Of a stretch of DNA of 64,000 nt, positions 18,458-29,731 are shown one piece after another. The DNA is taken from positions 1-64,000 of the forward strand of contig RSEH01000207.1 of NCBI GenBank assembly GCA_006503475.1. Reading direction: 5' to 3'. The notes beneath the pieces were generated by a model. The model had not been told where the DNA came from. It was given only the letters and a program-made list of their open reading frames with translations, and ran no database searches. The position numbers were made by a program, and so were the translations under genes. Position 1 is the first letter of the stretch; each line of letters begins with the position of its first letter. The DNA comes from Stentor roeselii (lineage: Eukaryota; Ciliophora; Heterotrichea; Heterotrichida; Stentoridae).

Positions 18458-21343
18458 TTATAATAAAAGGTCTTCTTCATCCAAATCATAGTTTTTCCTC
18501 GCTTCAACCTTAGCTGCCGGTTTCTTGAACTCCATAAAGGGTTCTGGATTTTTTGAACTTTCAGAAATTCCTCTAAATCCCGAGTCGAATTCAGGTTTTT
18601 TGGAGCCATCATTGCCTGAAAACATGTTGAATTCGTTTTTCTTGTCCCTACTTGCAGGTCTATTATTTCCTGAAAACAAACTATAATCATTTTTCTTATC
18701 TCTACTCTCTGGCCTGTTATTCGATGAAAACATGTTGAATTCATTTTTCTTTTCCCTGCTATCTGGCCTAATCGGCAGAAGTTTGGACTGAATATTCGAA
18801 TTAACAGGTTTTTCTTCATTAAACCCTCCAAAAAAGTCGTGATTTGCTGCATTTGAAGCAAGTGCAGCGATTTTATCATCTTTTTTTTCGTTTTCCTTCG
18901 TCAAATGATTTCTATTTCTTTTCTTGCTAGGATCAGAAACATTGATATTCCCAAACAATTCATTTTTCTTCTCATTGCCTTCCATCAAAAAGTTCGGCTT
19001 TTCCTCGATTTTTCTCCAAGGGTCTTGGTCTTTTTTCGATTCAAGTTCATCAAAAAGTCCCAGTTTTCGATTTCCTTCGTTTTTCGAGCTGTCTTTTCGA
19101 GCGAAAAGTTCATCAGCAGGTGCTTTTACAGGGTTGAACCCAGAAATATCAGCTTTTCTTTCATTCTGCTGTAAAAAGCTAGGCTTTTCATTGAACTTTT
19201 TACTTGGGTCGTTGAATCCAGGTTTTTCTTCCAGTTCATTGAAAATCGGTTTTTTTGCTTCATTCAAAGGACGGAAGCCATCTTTTGATCTTGGTTTTTC
19301 CAGTTCATCAAAAATCGACGACTTAGGAGGTTTTTCTTGAATTCTTTTAGGAGAGGGTTGCTTAGGTAAAGCCTCTTTAGTTTCTTCTTCCAGTTCTTCA
19401 AAAAGTGACTTTTTCTTAACTTCAACAACTTTCGGCTGAGGTTTTTGAGTTTCATCTTCAAGTTCTTCTAAAATAGATTTTTTTTTTACTTCTTTTTTCT
19501 TTTTTTCAACACTTTCATCAAGTTTCTTTAAAAATCCAGGTTCTTTTCCCAGTGGGCTCTCGACATCTTCAGGAATATCTTCATCGATTTCATCAGACAC
19601 TTTTTTTTTAGGTGGTTTTTGTTTTAAAGGAGGTTTCTCCGAAACCTCTTTTTTACTTTCAGAGTCTTCAAAGTTTCCTGGCTTTGCAAAGTTAAACTTC
19701 GGCTTCACGTTGAGGTCGAACTCGCTTTTCGCCTTCGCCTGACTCGTTGACAAGTTGGTCGGAACGTCTTCTTTGAAAGGTCCTTTATAAGAGTCGTTGT
19801 TGCTTTCGGCTTCCAGAGGACCTTTTTCTGACCTGGGCCTGTTAAGTAGAGACACAAGTTTTCCCATGTTGTTGCTACTCGCGAACATTGCAGTTTCGTC
19901 AAGTTCCAAGCGGAGTACTTTGAGTTCTTCGGTTTTTTCTTTGATTTTTCGTTGGAGCTCGGCAAGTTCTTTTAAATAAGCGTCTTTTTGAGTCTTCACA
20001 GTGTATTCCTGAACTTTTAGCTGGCTTTGAGTCGCCGTTTTTGTTTTTTCGAGGCCTTGAAGAGTTGTTTGGAGCTGGGAGTACTTTTTGACCATTTTAC
20101 TGTCAGAGTAATGCGTTTGGAACTCCTCTGGTTGACTTTTTTCCAGCTTTTCTTGCAATTCGACTTCTTTTTCTTTGTTGATTTGGTACCATTCGAGTTG
20201 ACGAGTCATTTGATCTTGGAGTGCTTTCATGCTATCATCGACTTTCGAGTATTCTTCTTGGAGATGGATGAATTTTATCTTTTGTTCAGCTAATTCTTTG
20301 TCGTCGAAGTTTTCGATTTTTTTTGAACGGTCCTTTTGGCTTTTTTCTAGTTCTCGGTTCCTTTTTTCGAAATCTTTGGTGAGTTTTTCTTTCTTTTTTA
20401 TCTGTTCTTTCAGTTCTATCAAGTATTCAGAGTCGTTAACTCGATCATATTTGTCTTTAATTTTTTTATACTCATCTTGGTAGATTCTGAGTCGTTTATC
20501 ATTGATTTCATCAGGGTTGACTTTAATCTCTCTCTCCTGTTTACTATTTTTATCATTTTTCGACTTCATTTCCGCAGCTGTATCCAGATACTTCGTGAGT
20601 TGATCATTCAAAGACTTAAGATCATCTCTAAGTTTTTTATTTTCCTTTTCCAGCATCTGTTTATTTTTCTTGGTAGCTTCAGTCCTCGGTTTTAAATTTT
20701 CAAGAGTTGAGTTCTTCGAGAGTCTCACTGAACTTTTTTGCGACCCAGGCTTGTTTCCTTGGACTCTGGGCAGTTTATTTCCATTAAAATCCAGTTTCTT
20801 TCCCAACTTCATAGGAGAACTCGAGTACCCAGGTGTTTCATGCGAATTAGAATTTCTTCTCGGATTACTGCTTCCTCTGCTCGGCACCTTGGGAGGGTAC
20901 CTCGAAGACCCGGTTTCTTGTCGTTTTACTGAAAAATGTGCTTCATTTGACTTTTTGTGTTTTTCTCGGTCGTCTGAGTCTTCTTCGAATGAATTTTCGT
21001 ATTCGTTTTCGTAGTCAGAGTCTTGTTTCTCTTTGTGACCCGCGAAGTTCTTTGAAGAGTTCGAAGAATTTCTTGAAGATTTCCTGGAGAACTGCTTTGG
21101 CTTCGAGAAATGGTCGGAATGTTTTGATTGAATTGAAGATGAGTTTCTTGATGAATTTTTTGATTTATTTGAAGACGAATGTCTTGACTTTGGTGATGCT
21201 GACCTTTCTGAGTTCTCTGAAGATTTTCGTTTGTCGAATGCTTTTGATTGGTGCTTTGATGGAGGCGCTTTTTGTTTCGGCTGCACTACTTCTAGGTCTT
21301 CGAAGTCAGACTCGTAGTCTGGCTCTATCCCGAAATCACTCAT
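18458..21343 (-). CDS. Large coiled-coil, low-complexity protein
   Basis: The protein has 961 residues. Residues 1-235 are acidic, Ser/Lys-rich and disordered. About 235-490 form a strong coiled coil (KNKQMLEKENKKLRDDLKSL onward). About 500-960 are disordered with repeated short motifs: SILEELEDE / SLFEELEEE / SIFDELE / PIFNELEEKP / GLFDELE, and near the C-terminus three tandem copies of NNRP-SRDKKNEFNMFSG-like units. Long coiled-coil proteins of this type in ciliates often belong to basal bodies, cilia or cortical fibres, but I recognise no family. Stop TAA at 18458. The 3' end is duplicated downstream (see 18119-18457). Confidence 0.85.
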   Translation of the reverse strand: MSDFGIEPDYESDFEDLEVVQPKQKAPPSKHQSKAFDKRKSSENSERSASPKSRHSSSNKSKNSSRNSSSIQSKHSDHFSKPKQFSRKSSRNSSNSSKNFAGHKEKQDSDYENEYENSFEEDSDDREKHKKSNEAHFSVKRQETGSSRYPPKVPSRGSSNPRRNSNSHETPGYSSSPMKLGKKLDFNGNKLPRVQGNKPGSQKSSVRLSKNSTLENLKPRTEATKKNKQMLEKENKKLRDDLKSLNDQLTKYLDTAAEMKSKNDKNSKQEREIKVNPDEINDKRLRIYQDEYKKIKDKYDRVNDSEYLIELKEQIKKKEKLTKDFEKRNRELEKSQKDRSKKIENFDDKELAEQKIKFIHLQEEYSKVDDSMKALQDQMTRQLEWYQINKEKEVELQEKLEKSQPEEFQTHYSDSKMVKKYSQLQTTLQGLEKTKTATQSQLKVQEYTVKTQKDAYLKELAELQRKIKEKTEELKVLRLELDETAMFASSNNMGKLVSLLNRPRSEKGPLEAESNNDSYKGPFKEDVPTNLSTSQAKAKSEFDLNVKPKFNFAKPGNFEDSESKKEVSEKPPLKQKPPKKKVSDEIDEDIPEDVESPLGKEPGFLKKLDESVEKKKKEVKKKSILEELEDETQKPQPKVVEVKKKSLFEELEEETKEALPKQPSPKRIQEKPPKSSIFDELEKPRSKDGFRPLNEAKKPIFNELEEKPGFNDPSKKFNEKPSFLQQNERKADISGFNPVKAPADELFARKDSSKNEGNRKLGLFDELESKKDQDPWRKIEEKPNFLMEGNEKKNELFGNINVSDPSKKRNRNHLTKENEKKDDKIAALASNAANHDFFGGFNEEKPVNSNIQSKLLPIRPDSREKKNEFNMFSSNNRPESRDKKNDYSLFSGNNRPASRDKKNEFNMFSGNDGSKKPEFDSGFRGISESSKNPEPFMEFKKPAAKVEARKNYDLDEEDLLL

Positions 21344-21750
21344 ATTTATAGGAGTAACAGTTATAGGTGAGAATCAAGTGGAAAAAGAAGGACTTTTAGA
21401 GAAGCTGGATTTTTTTGGTTTGAAATCGTGAGGGTGGATATAAAGAATTTTAGTTTTATCACCTGGAAGTTTTAACATGTGGAAAGTTAGAACTGGAAGA
21501 TTACTGCTAATGAAGAAATTAATACTTATAGAGAAAGACTTTTTTATATTATCTTTCTAGAAATAAAAGATTTTTCAATTTATTTTTCAGAAGAAAATTT
21601 CTGATAATTGTCTTTATAACCTTAGGAGATTACTAAGTTATTTATTCGATAAATCAGAAGATAATTATCTTTTTCCTTAACTTCAATGAAAAGCAGTATT
21701 ACTAGAATTAATCATTGAACTAATAACTCAATATTTTAAAATTGAATTAA
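21344..21750. other. AT-rich spacer, nothing recognised
   Basis: About 400 bp between two minus-strand genes. It contains no supported open frame and presumably the promoter of the coiled-coil gene. Confidence 0.5.
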
Positions 21751-23031
21751 TTACGACTTAATTTTATTATTTATCAAGTACTTCGGCGCATCAGGAACAG
21801 ATACAAGAAACTCATAAGACCCAGGCCCAGGTATTTCTAAACTTTTATCAACAGTTTTAGCGCTTTTCCTAAAACTCCATCCAGGTGAATCATTCACTCT
21901 GGATCTTTCATATGTTCCTGGTCCAGGTACACCTTTGGTGTCTTCTTCAAATTTCCTTTTGGCACTTCCCATGACGGCACTGAAGCTCTTGCCTTTCGCA
22001 CTTTTGAACTCAGGACTGTAATGGCCGGGTCCAGGCATCTGAAGATCTTTGTTTGAGTTTTCTCTTCTCGGGACCAAAGTAACTTTGGGTCCGTTGAGTG
22101 TGTAGCTCTTGGACTCATAGGCACCAGGTCCGGGTACTAAAGACTCAAAATTAATTGGTGGTCTTTTTCCCTTTCCGATACTTTTCCCAGGACTCGTATT
22201 CGATGAAGGAGAATACTCAGCAGGTCCAGGAGATTGAATTTTTTGATTAACTTCCGGTCGTTTTCCTTTCCCAACAGAAAAGCTAGGAAAGATCTGCGGC
22301 AATTTCGCATCATAAGATCCAGGTCCTGGAACAAAGCCATCAGTCCTCTTGACTTCCCTTTTCGGTATCACAGTAGCTCCTTTTCCATTGGCATCTTCAA
22401 TAAAGCTCTGAATGACATAAGCCTGAGGCGAAGGATAATGATTTTCAGGAAGTCTTCCTCTTTCCTGTATCGGGAAAGTGTATCGAGGAGACTCCAGGAA
22501 ATAACTTGGGTCGTAATGGCCTGGTCCTGGGTTCTTGGTTACAGAAAGTTCAGTTTCCCGCTGAGCTTTTGTAAAAGAAATGGGTTTAACTGGCTCGATT
22601 GATTTGAAGTTCGGGGAATAGTTGTCAGGACCCACTGAAACAAACTCGGCAGAGCCGGACAAGCTGTATGCTTTACTGCCCATTGAGTAACTCAGGGACT
22701 TTTGGTGGGATTGGGGGTGAAAGCTCCCTGGACCTGGGGATTCTACCTTGATCCGCTCGCGTTTTTCTTTTACGCTTATAACTGGCCTGTTTTTGTTTGT
22801 TAGAATCACCTGGTCCACAAAAGTAGGAATATAATAAGCTCCTGGTCCGGGTAGGTCAACCTTATGCGAAGAGTCGTTACGCGAGCTTTTGGCGAACCTG
22901 ACAGAAGGAACAGTTAAATTTTCATTCCTGACGTTGTAAGTATCAGGACTAGGAGCTAACTTGTTAGTCGTGACAGGTTCTGCCGGGTATTTCAAGCCCA
23001 AAGAATAGGCAGGAGCCGAAGAGTGTTTCAT
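21751..23031 (-). CDS. SHIPPO/ODF3-type repeat protein (ciliary microtubule-associated)
   Basis: The 426 residues contain nine Pro-Gly-Pro motifs at roughly 35-50-residue spacing: LPGPGAY, SPGPGSF, NPGPGHY, VPGPGSY, SPGPAEY, VPGPGAY, MPGPGHY, VPGPGTY and IPGPGSY. These are STPGR/SHIPPO-1 repeats, found in ODF3/CIMAP proteins that lie along or inside ciliary and flagellar microtubules. A role in the cilia or cortical microtubule ribbons of this cell is inferred. It starts 30 bp after the stop of the RCC1 gene on the same strand. Confidence 0.9.
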   Translation of the reverse strand: MKHSSAPAYSLGLKYPAEPVTTNKLAPSPDTYNVRNENLTVPSVRFAKSSRNDSSHKVDLPGPGAYYIPTFVDQVILTNKNRPVISVKEKRERIKVESPGPGSFHPQSHQKSLSYSMGSKAYSLSGSAEFVSVGPDNYSPNFKSIEPVKPISFTKAQRETELSVTKNPGPGHYDPSYFLESPRYTFPIQERGRLPENHYPSPQAYVIQSFIEDANGKGATVIPKREVKRTDGFVPGPGSYDAKLPQIFPSFSVGKGKRPEVNQKIQSPGPAEYSPSSNTSPGKSIGKGKRPPINFESLVPGPGAYESKSYTLNGPKVTLVPRRENSNKDLQMPGPGHYSPEFKSAKGKSFSAVMGSAKRKFEEDTKGVPGPGTYERSRVNDSPGWSFRKSAKTVDKSLEIPGPGSYEFLVSVPDAPKYLINNKIKS

Positions 23032-23061
23032 ATTGTTTACTAGTTTTAAGCACTGTTAATT

Positions 23062-25254
23062 CTAAGAACTTTGCAGCTTCAGGAGTTTTTTACGCAGCTC
23101 GTCGGCGAAGTCGAACTGGTCGCGATTTTGCTGCAAGAAGTACTTCTGAACAGCTTGCACATGAGGAATCAGACGAGGGACGAAACAGATGATGTCGGAA
23201 CCTTGGGCGTAGCCTTCGTTGTTTAAGAAGCGACCGGTTATTCCTTTGCCCCAGCCGTAAACTGCTCCAGTTTGTGAGATGCACATAACAGTTGACTCTC
23301 CACAGACCAGATCTACGATGAACTCATGTCTAAGCCCGCTGACTAAAGATGGAAAATTTGCTGAAACGAAAGTATTTCCAATGCCAAGCTGTCCAAACTC
23401 TCCATTTCCCCAAACAAAAACTTGTCCCAAATCCGTGACACAAGCCGAAAATACACTTCCCGCAGAGATTTTCACTGCTTTATAAGGCATGGAGTCAATA
23501 GTCCTAATATTTGAAGTTCCATTGTTATCATCATATCCAAGTTGCCCATACTCAGCCCATCCAAAAGAGTAAATTTTTCCTTCAGAATCAAGAAGTAAAG
23601 TATGAGCTTCTCCACAAGCGACTGCTTTGACACAAGTTCGAGCCTTGCTAAGTTCTTTCAACAAAACAGGCCGAAGAGCGACGAGTCCCATTTCGTCTTT
23701 CATCAACTTTTTGACAGGGACTCCAAGTTGTCCGACATCAGCTCTGCCCCAAACAAAGACTTCGCCATCTTCAGTGGTGCAGACAGTGTGATACCCTCCA
23801 CATTCAAGATAAACAACCCGGTACTCAAACAAGCAATTCACCAACGTCGGACTTTTACAGCTATGAAGCGATCCATGACCGAGACACCCGGCGCCTCCGT
23901 ATCCCCAGGTGAGTACTTTTCCTTCAGAAGTGACTGCAGCCATATGTTCATATCCACTAGAAACCCACTCAACTTGAGTAGAACAAATTTCATTAACAAC
24001 AGAAACATCCCACAAGTCCCTCCACAAGTCTTTCTTCTCATGCGACGAGGGAAAAGCTTTATTACTTGCTTCATTTTCAGAGTACTCAATCACCAATGCA
24101 GAGCCGTAGCCGCTGCAAGCAGCGGCTGATTTAATTTTAGCCTTTTCCAGGCTGGACTGCTCGAAAATCACTATTTTTTTTGAGATTAGTGAAGAAACAT
24201 CTGGAAAGTCGATACCTGGTTGAGTTTCTGGACTAGTTGTAAGGATCTGTGAAGAGGTTTCGACCATGATTTTGTTTGATAACTGCCGAATGATTCTCAC
24301 TTTTGCCACTGGGCCTGAGAGTTTCGCTTTAGAAGCAGTTTCGCCGTTGAGGAAGAGCCGAGCTGTTGATATTTGAAGCGGGCCTTCGTCGTCTGGAGAG
24401 GAAAGACCGTCTTCTTCCGTGCATTTTGAGCCTTTTCGCGATAAATTCACATCATTCAGTGAATTTAAATGAAGGTCTTGGTAGTCAGGGACCAATTCCA
24501 CTAAAATATTAGATCTTCGAAGACTTTCTTCAGTTCTTTTAAAGTACGCTGGGTAATTTTCTTCCATTTCAGAAACTTCTCGCTCCATACTGCAGAACTT
24601 GCGGTTTTCATATAAAGAACTTCCAACTTCTGAATTAAATACCTGAGAGTTTTCAATTGAGATCTCACTGGCTGGAGTGATTGAGTTCAAATTAAAGTCA
24701 TCTTGCATGGCAGTGAACTTTCGATGAATATCTAAAATCTTTTCTTTAGTGTTCAAAGAAATATTCGCCTTTTCTGGGCAGTTACTCGAATTTAAAGCTG
24801 AAGAAAGATAAGACCCTTGGATGGAAAAACTATTTCTCTCCATTTCTTCTGCAAGGTTGAAGGGAGTCCCGATGCTCATAAAAGACTGAGAATTCAAACT
24901 GTTCAGGTTCACTGAATTCTTCGGAGCTGCTCCGTTGAAAGGCGTCAAATGAATCGAAGGGGTTGAGACTTCGGAGTTGTGAGACCTGCCAAATGCTGAC
25001 TTTTCTTGGATCTGCTGAAGAGAACGGCTCATGCTTATTAGCTCCGGCTCGAAACAGTCTTTTGGACTCAGCTTCGGGCCTGGAAGAGTACCTGGAAGAA
25101 CAGGGAATTTGTAAATCGAATTTATTGGAATGCATGAGTACTTCGATGACTTTGAGTATGATTGAAGACCTGAGTACTCCGGGTTCGTTTCGAGGAAAAA
25201 TTGGATTGGATCTGACTCGCTCTTTGCAAGAGGGTTTGAGGCATGAGATTTCAT
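23062..25254 (-). CDS. RCC1-repeat protein
   Basis: The 730-residue protein has a disordered Ser-rich N-terminal part (1-330) and then a C-terminal RCC1-type beta-propeller (about 365-720). Five clear blades are VLTWGYGGAGCLGHG, VFVWGRADVGQLG, IYSFGWAEYGQLGY, VFVWGNGEFGQLGIG and VYGWGKGITGRFLN. In this family a propeller may act on Ran or on other partners. The chromatin-binding or GEF residues cannot be judged here. Start ATG 25254. A long AT-rich upstream flank would hold its promoter. Confidence 0.88.
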   Translation of the reverse strand: MKSHASNPLAKSESDPIQFFLETNPEYSGLQSYSKSSKYSCIPINSIYKFPVLPGTLPGPKLSPKDCFEPELISMSRSLQQIQEKSAFGRSHNSEVSTPSIHLTPFNGAAPKNSVNLNSLNSQSFMSIGTPFNLAEEMERNSFSIQGSYLSSALNSSNCPEKANISLNTKEKILDIHRKFTAMQDDFNLNSITPASEISIENSQVFNSEVGSSLYENRKFCSMEREVSEMEENYPAYFKRTEESLRRSNILVELVPDYQDLHLNSLNDVNLSRKGSKCTEEDGLSSPDDEGPLQISTARLFLNGETASKAKLSGPVAKVRIIRQLSNKIMVETSSQILTTSPETQPGIDFPDVSSLISKKIVIFEQSSLEKAKIKSAAACSGYGSALVIEYSENEASNKAFPSSHEKKDLWRDLWDVSVVNEICSTQVEWVSSGYEHMAAVTSEGKVLTWGYGGAGCLGHGSLHSCKSPTLVNCLFEYRVVYLECGGYHTVCTTEDGEVFVWGRADVGQLGVPVKKLMKDEMGLVALRPVLLKELSKARTCVKAVACGEAHTLLLDSEGKIYSFGWAEYGQLGYDDNNGTSNIRTIDSMPYKAVKISAGSVFSACVTDLGQVFVWGNGEFGQLGIGNTFVSANFPSLVSGLRHEFIVDLVCGESTVMCISQTGAVYGWGKGITGRFLNNEGYAQGSDIICFVPRLIPHVQAVQKYFLQQNRDQFDFADELRKKLLKLQSS

Positions 25255-26434
25255 TTATTAGATGTTTAATTAACGATTTTTAAGGCAAAGGCTTTGGTTT
25301 TTTTTTTAGTAGGTGCGGGTATTGAATTAATACAAGAAGAAGTATTAGAAATGGATTTTTTTTAGATGGAAATTTTGAGAAGCTGGAAATATTAAGGAAT
25401 TTTTTACAGAAATTCTTATTGACTTAACACTTAAATGATGATTAAAATTTTTTGTATTACTAATTTAATAGATTATAAAAAGAATTTATCATTGTTGATT
25501 GAAGAATCTTCGAATGATATTTGAACATATTCTGATATTTTTTTATATTATAAGAAAGAATATTCCAGATTTTTTTTGAAGTTTTATAAGAAAATAATAT
25601 ATATGAAGGTTTAAAACTATTCAGCTATCTAAATTTTCAAAGTTAATTCCAAAATAATGGCACTTGTAATCCAGAAAGTCGTTTAGAGTTTAATAGTTGC
25701 CATATAAAAATGTTTAATTTTGAGGTTGTTACTTTTTTGATTGGTATGCATTTAAGATTTTTTTTGTTATTTTTAAGATTGTAACACTTTTGCATGAGTT
25801 ACAAAAAAAAATATCTTTGGTTTATACAACAATTTACATTCATTCAATTTTTTTTTCTAAATTGATCTTCGAAAATTTAATTCATAATTAATATTAATAG
25901 AAACTTTCAATAATTGTAATTGCCTTTTACCCTGTGGTTTTATTATGTAATGATTAAATTACGAAAATATTTTTTAGATTAAGTAGCACAAGAATAAACT
26001 TAAGTACATACATAATCTACTAAATTATTATATTTAGCTGGCTTTTACTCATTAAAATTAATTTTCACACATGAAAGAAATAATATTTTAACAATATTTA
26101 GTCATAGTCTTCCATAATATCATCTCATCTCTTTATCCAAATTGAATAAAAAGAATATTTAATTTTCATACTATGGTTTATCAATAGATACTATGTTCTT
26201 TAACAAATAAATAGTTTAATTACAAATGGGGATTCTCTAAACTTAAAAATTCAGTCACAAACTACTTTCATGCTATCTGATCGAATAACCTTCAGATTTC
26301 TTTTTAAAATTATCATTAAAAAGTTCTTTGTGAATGAATTATATAGTATTTTTTGTATAAAACTTGAATTCGATACTCTGATAAAATATTAGCAACCTTA
26401 ACAATTTAAGGCTAGAAAAATTAAAATTCAAAAT
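25255..26434. other. 1.2-kb AT-rich region between divergent genes
   Basis: No frame or motif is supported on either strand. It holds the promoters of the RCC1 gene (minus) and the coiled-coil gene (plus). Confidence 0.5.
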
Positions 26435-28063
26435 ATGGAATTGGATTCTTATTTTCAAGAATTATCAGCGATTGATAGGTCAGAATGGAACAACATCCCA
26501 ACTCCACTTATCAAAGCTCTGAAGACCTTAAAAAAGTGCCTTGCAGGATTGCACCTTTCTTTCAAAACATCAAATGATGAGCTTTCTACTCTTTCAAAAA
26601 AGGTGACAACTCAGCTCGACGTTTATGATTCAGATATCAACTCAATTCAAAGAATCGTTGCAAATTCAGAGATAACCCTAAAAAAACAAGTAAAGGAAAT
26701 CAACGAAAAAGTAAAACAAACCAAATCAGTTCTTCAAACAAATCTATCGACAGAAATTGAATACATGAAAAAAAACTACGACGGAAAATTCCTCTTCAAC
26801 GACACACAAATAAAAAGTGCCCAGTCAACAATCAAAACCCTTCCAAAATTCGAAGACGTCGAAAAGTTAATAAAATCTTTCGTTGAAAACTCAAACCATC
26901 ATTTCGGAGCATCTCTGAAAGAAGAAGTGAAAAACTGGTTCATCGATCCAGAAATCCATAAAATAAATGAAAAATTTCAAGAAATCGAAGAATTCAAGGA
27001 AAACCTGGAAAAGTAAGAAAAACTTAGAAACCTTGCTTCAATCAAAGAAAACGATCAAAAAGAAAAAGAAGCCATAAAGGAAGACTTGAAGGAAAAGCTT
27101 CAAAACATCGACGAAACCTGTGAAATCCTTCAAAAAAGCATTGAAAAAAACTCATTGGAAATAGAAAACCAGTCTTCTAAACTCACTCATAAAATAAACG
27201 AGACGATAAAAAAGACCCAGACACAAGTGGACACCTGCATTTTAAACGTGAACAACTCACAAGAAAAGGTTTCAAAAAGCATTAAAGAGCTCAAAACGAA
27301 CCTGGAGAACCAATACGAAGAAATCATCAATCTCAAAGAGTCATTCGTTCCAGCCTCACATTCAATTGTATTTGAACAGCCGCCGAGCCCATCAGAAAAA
27401 GTTGAAAAAGAAGAAATTCATCAAATATCAAAACCAAAAAAACCAAAAGATGAAAAAAAAAACACCCAAACACAATCCTTACAAAATTTCAAAGACTCTA
27501 TTGAGAAGATGAAGCAAGACTTCAACAACCTTAAACAAGAACTTGAAGACTCAATTGAAAAAACAGAAAAAAACAGCAAAAACGCTATGGAAACTTTTTC
27601 AGAATATCTTGGAAAAAGTGTTAATGAAATGAAAATAGAAGTCAGTGATAGTTTATTGGAACTACGAGAAAAACTCAAATGGCTCCCGATTAACTTGAAA
27701 GAAATCAAAGGAATGTCTCCTAATGAAGCAAGAATCTTCATCTTAGAGGCAAGGGTCAGAGCAGAAGAAAACACTCGAAGTGAACAAATCACTAAAATCA
27801 TCAACATGCTTGATTGCCTAAAAGTTGACTTCCGCAGTCAGACTGATAGTTTCGTCATGGGAAATATGCTGCCTAGTCTTAATTCTGGAATCGGGTCACA
27901 AACTCCTGAGTGCTTTATTAAAGAAATTTACAAAAACCCTTCAAAAAGCTTTAGAAATTCTCCTACTCCTGAAAGGGTTAATTTCCAGTTGCCGAAAAAT
28001 ACAAAGATTTCGATGTCAGTCGATATCAGGAAAAAGAACAAGAAGAGACTTGATCCTTTTTAG
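26435..28063 (+). CDS. Coiled-coil protein with one 15-nt intron
   Basis: Two open segments (to 27016 and onward from 27028) join in frame when the 15-nt intron 27013-27027 is removed, giving 537 residues. Almost the whole protein is heptad-like coiled coil rich in Lys, Glu, Ser and Asn (for example KKVTTQLDVYDSDINSIQRI). A Ser/Pro-rich C-terminal tail ends IRKKNKKRLDPF. I recognise no named family. A structural or cytoskeletal role is only a guess. The stop is TAG directly followed by TGA. Confidence 0.88.
27013..27027 (+). other. 15-nt spliceosomal intron
   Basis: GTAAGAAAAACTTAG interrupts a Lys codon (AA|A). Its removal takes out an in-frame TAA and joins two long coiled-coil reading frames in phase. 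Confidence 0.92.
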
Positions 28064-28889
28064 TGACTTTTGTTGATGCTTTAATTTAGCATGAATAAAT
28101 AAAAATACTTAATGTGCACTAAATTTGAGTGAGTGTTAAGAAAAATATTCAAAAAAGGGTAAAGAAAATGATTTTTTTTTTTTTCATTAGGATAATTTTG
28201 TGTAGAGGAATTTTGAATGGTCTCACTCTTTAAGTGATGTCATGGAAAAGTAGTTTTTTGTTTGAGTTACTTATGGTTAAATGCTCGATCTTACTTTTGA
28301 CTTCCCTGATCGCGAAAATGATTTTTTGGAAATTTTGATTTGATTAAAGCTTTCCTAAGTTTTAAATCTTTCCAATTCCAAACCTTGATTAATCAACAAC
28401 TCTAGAAAAATTTGTTATTTTAAAGAGCTTTTATCAAATAACTTAAAATTTTTCTCTCAAAAGCACAAAATCAAAGAAAAAATTTAAAGATTATACAAAA
28501 AAACCTAACTTTTTTTTGAGCCGAATAGGAAATATGAAAACCATTAAATTTCTATTTAAATAGAAACTAAGTCAATAATTTCAAAAATTTCATCTAGCTG
28601 CAGGCTCAGCTCGACTGCTTAAGATTTATTAAAAAATAATGAAATATTTGATAAAGCCCTTCTCTTTAAAGGTTACTCATTTTTTTCCAATCTCAAATTT
28701 TAATTTCTTTTTGGCCAAATTTCAAACCTTTCACAGTCTATCAAGTGTTAGACTTGAATCTCTTGACATGTGATGAGGACCAGAGTTTTCTTTCGATTTT
28801 CCTTAAAACCCTTTAAAAAGTCTTATAATTCTAGAAACCCTTCAAAATTTCCAGCCTTTTCTGGTTATTAAACTTTGGATTACTCTAAT
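28064..28889. other. AT-rich convergent intergenic, nothing recognised
   Basis: About 825 bp between the 3' ends of a plus-strand and a minus-strand gene. Several poly-T runs are present and no frame is supported. Confidence 0.5.
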
Positions 28890-29348
28890 TTAACCTCTCA
28901 TATCGCACTTCAGCATATGTGGAGGTACTAAATACTTGCTATAAAACGTCTTTCCGCATAATGGACAGTTAGTTCTAGTGGACTTCTCGTGGACTTGTCT
29001 TACATGGAACTTAACAGCATGTTTTGACTTAAAATATTTTCCACAGATATGGCAAATACTGTTTTTATTCGAGTTGTTGTGAACTTTTCCCAAATGTTGC
29101 ATGTAAGCCTTTGAGCTTTTGAAAAACAGGCAACATTCTTCACACTTATTATGATCTTTAAATTTATCTTCCACGTAGGCCTGCCAAGAATCTGCTTCTA
29201 AGTGCTTCCGAAGGTCAATTTCTTTCTTAAAGATCAAGCCGCACTTGGAGCACTCAGGGTAAAGAGTTTGCCTCGGGTTTCCAATCAAGCTTATTGCAGG
29301 GGGTGGAGGGAGAAGGCTGACCACAGAAAGATTTGGAATATTTTCCAT
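28890..29348 (-). CDS. C2H2 zinc-finger protein
   Basis: The protein has 152 residues with four fingers: CSKCGLIF...H, CEECCLFF...HLGKVH, CHICGKYF...HVRQVH and CPLCGKTF...H, the last followed by a C-terminal Cys. The first has an unusual spacing before its last ligand. The N-terminal 25 residues are hydrophobic and proline-rich. Tandem C2H2 fingers usually bind DNA or RNA, so a nuclear regulatory role is likely. The target is unknown. Confidence 0.85.
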   Translation of the reverse strand: MENIPNLSVVSLLPPPPAISLIGNPRQTLYPECSKCGLIFKKEIDLRKHLEADSWQAYVEDKFKDHNKCEECCLFFKSSKAYMQHLGKVHNNSNKNSICHICGKYFKSKHAVKFHVRQVHEKSTRTNCPLCGKTFYSKYLVPPHMLKCDMRG

Positions 29349-29731
29349 TATTAGATAAATATATTAGAAAATTTTTTAAATGTGTTTAAGGGATGATTTA
29401 TTCAATATCGTTTTGATGCAGAAAGGTAAGACTATTTGGGGTGATTCCTCAGGTGAAAACAATGTTCCGTGATTTTAAGTTGAAATATAATTATTTCGAT
29501 TTCTGAGAATCACCAAGATCTGCAAAGATTTAAATAATCCTTATCGAAAATAACTTAAATTTCATGAGTTTCTTAATTTTCTTCGAAAAGCCTCATAAAA
29601 TAAAGTTTTTATCTCGATTGGCTTAATTTCCCAAATTTCTAAAAAATTATAAAATTAAATGATTTTAAGCGGCTTGAGATACTTAAAATAAAATATCAAC
29701 TTCTTTCAATGATTGAATGAAAAACTAAATC
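29349..29731. other. AT-rich spacer, nothing recognised
   Basis: About 380 bp between two minus-strand genes with no supported frame. Confidence 0.5.

Noticed and set aside
23030-23062. Fusion of the RCC1 and SHIPPO genes
   Set aside because: Both have good start and stop codons, and the 30-bp gap has no intron of the local type.
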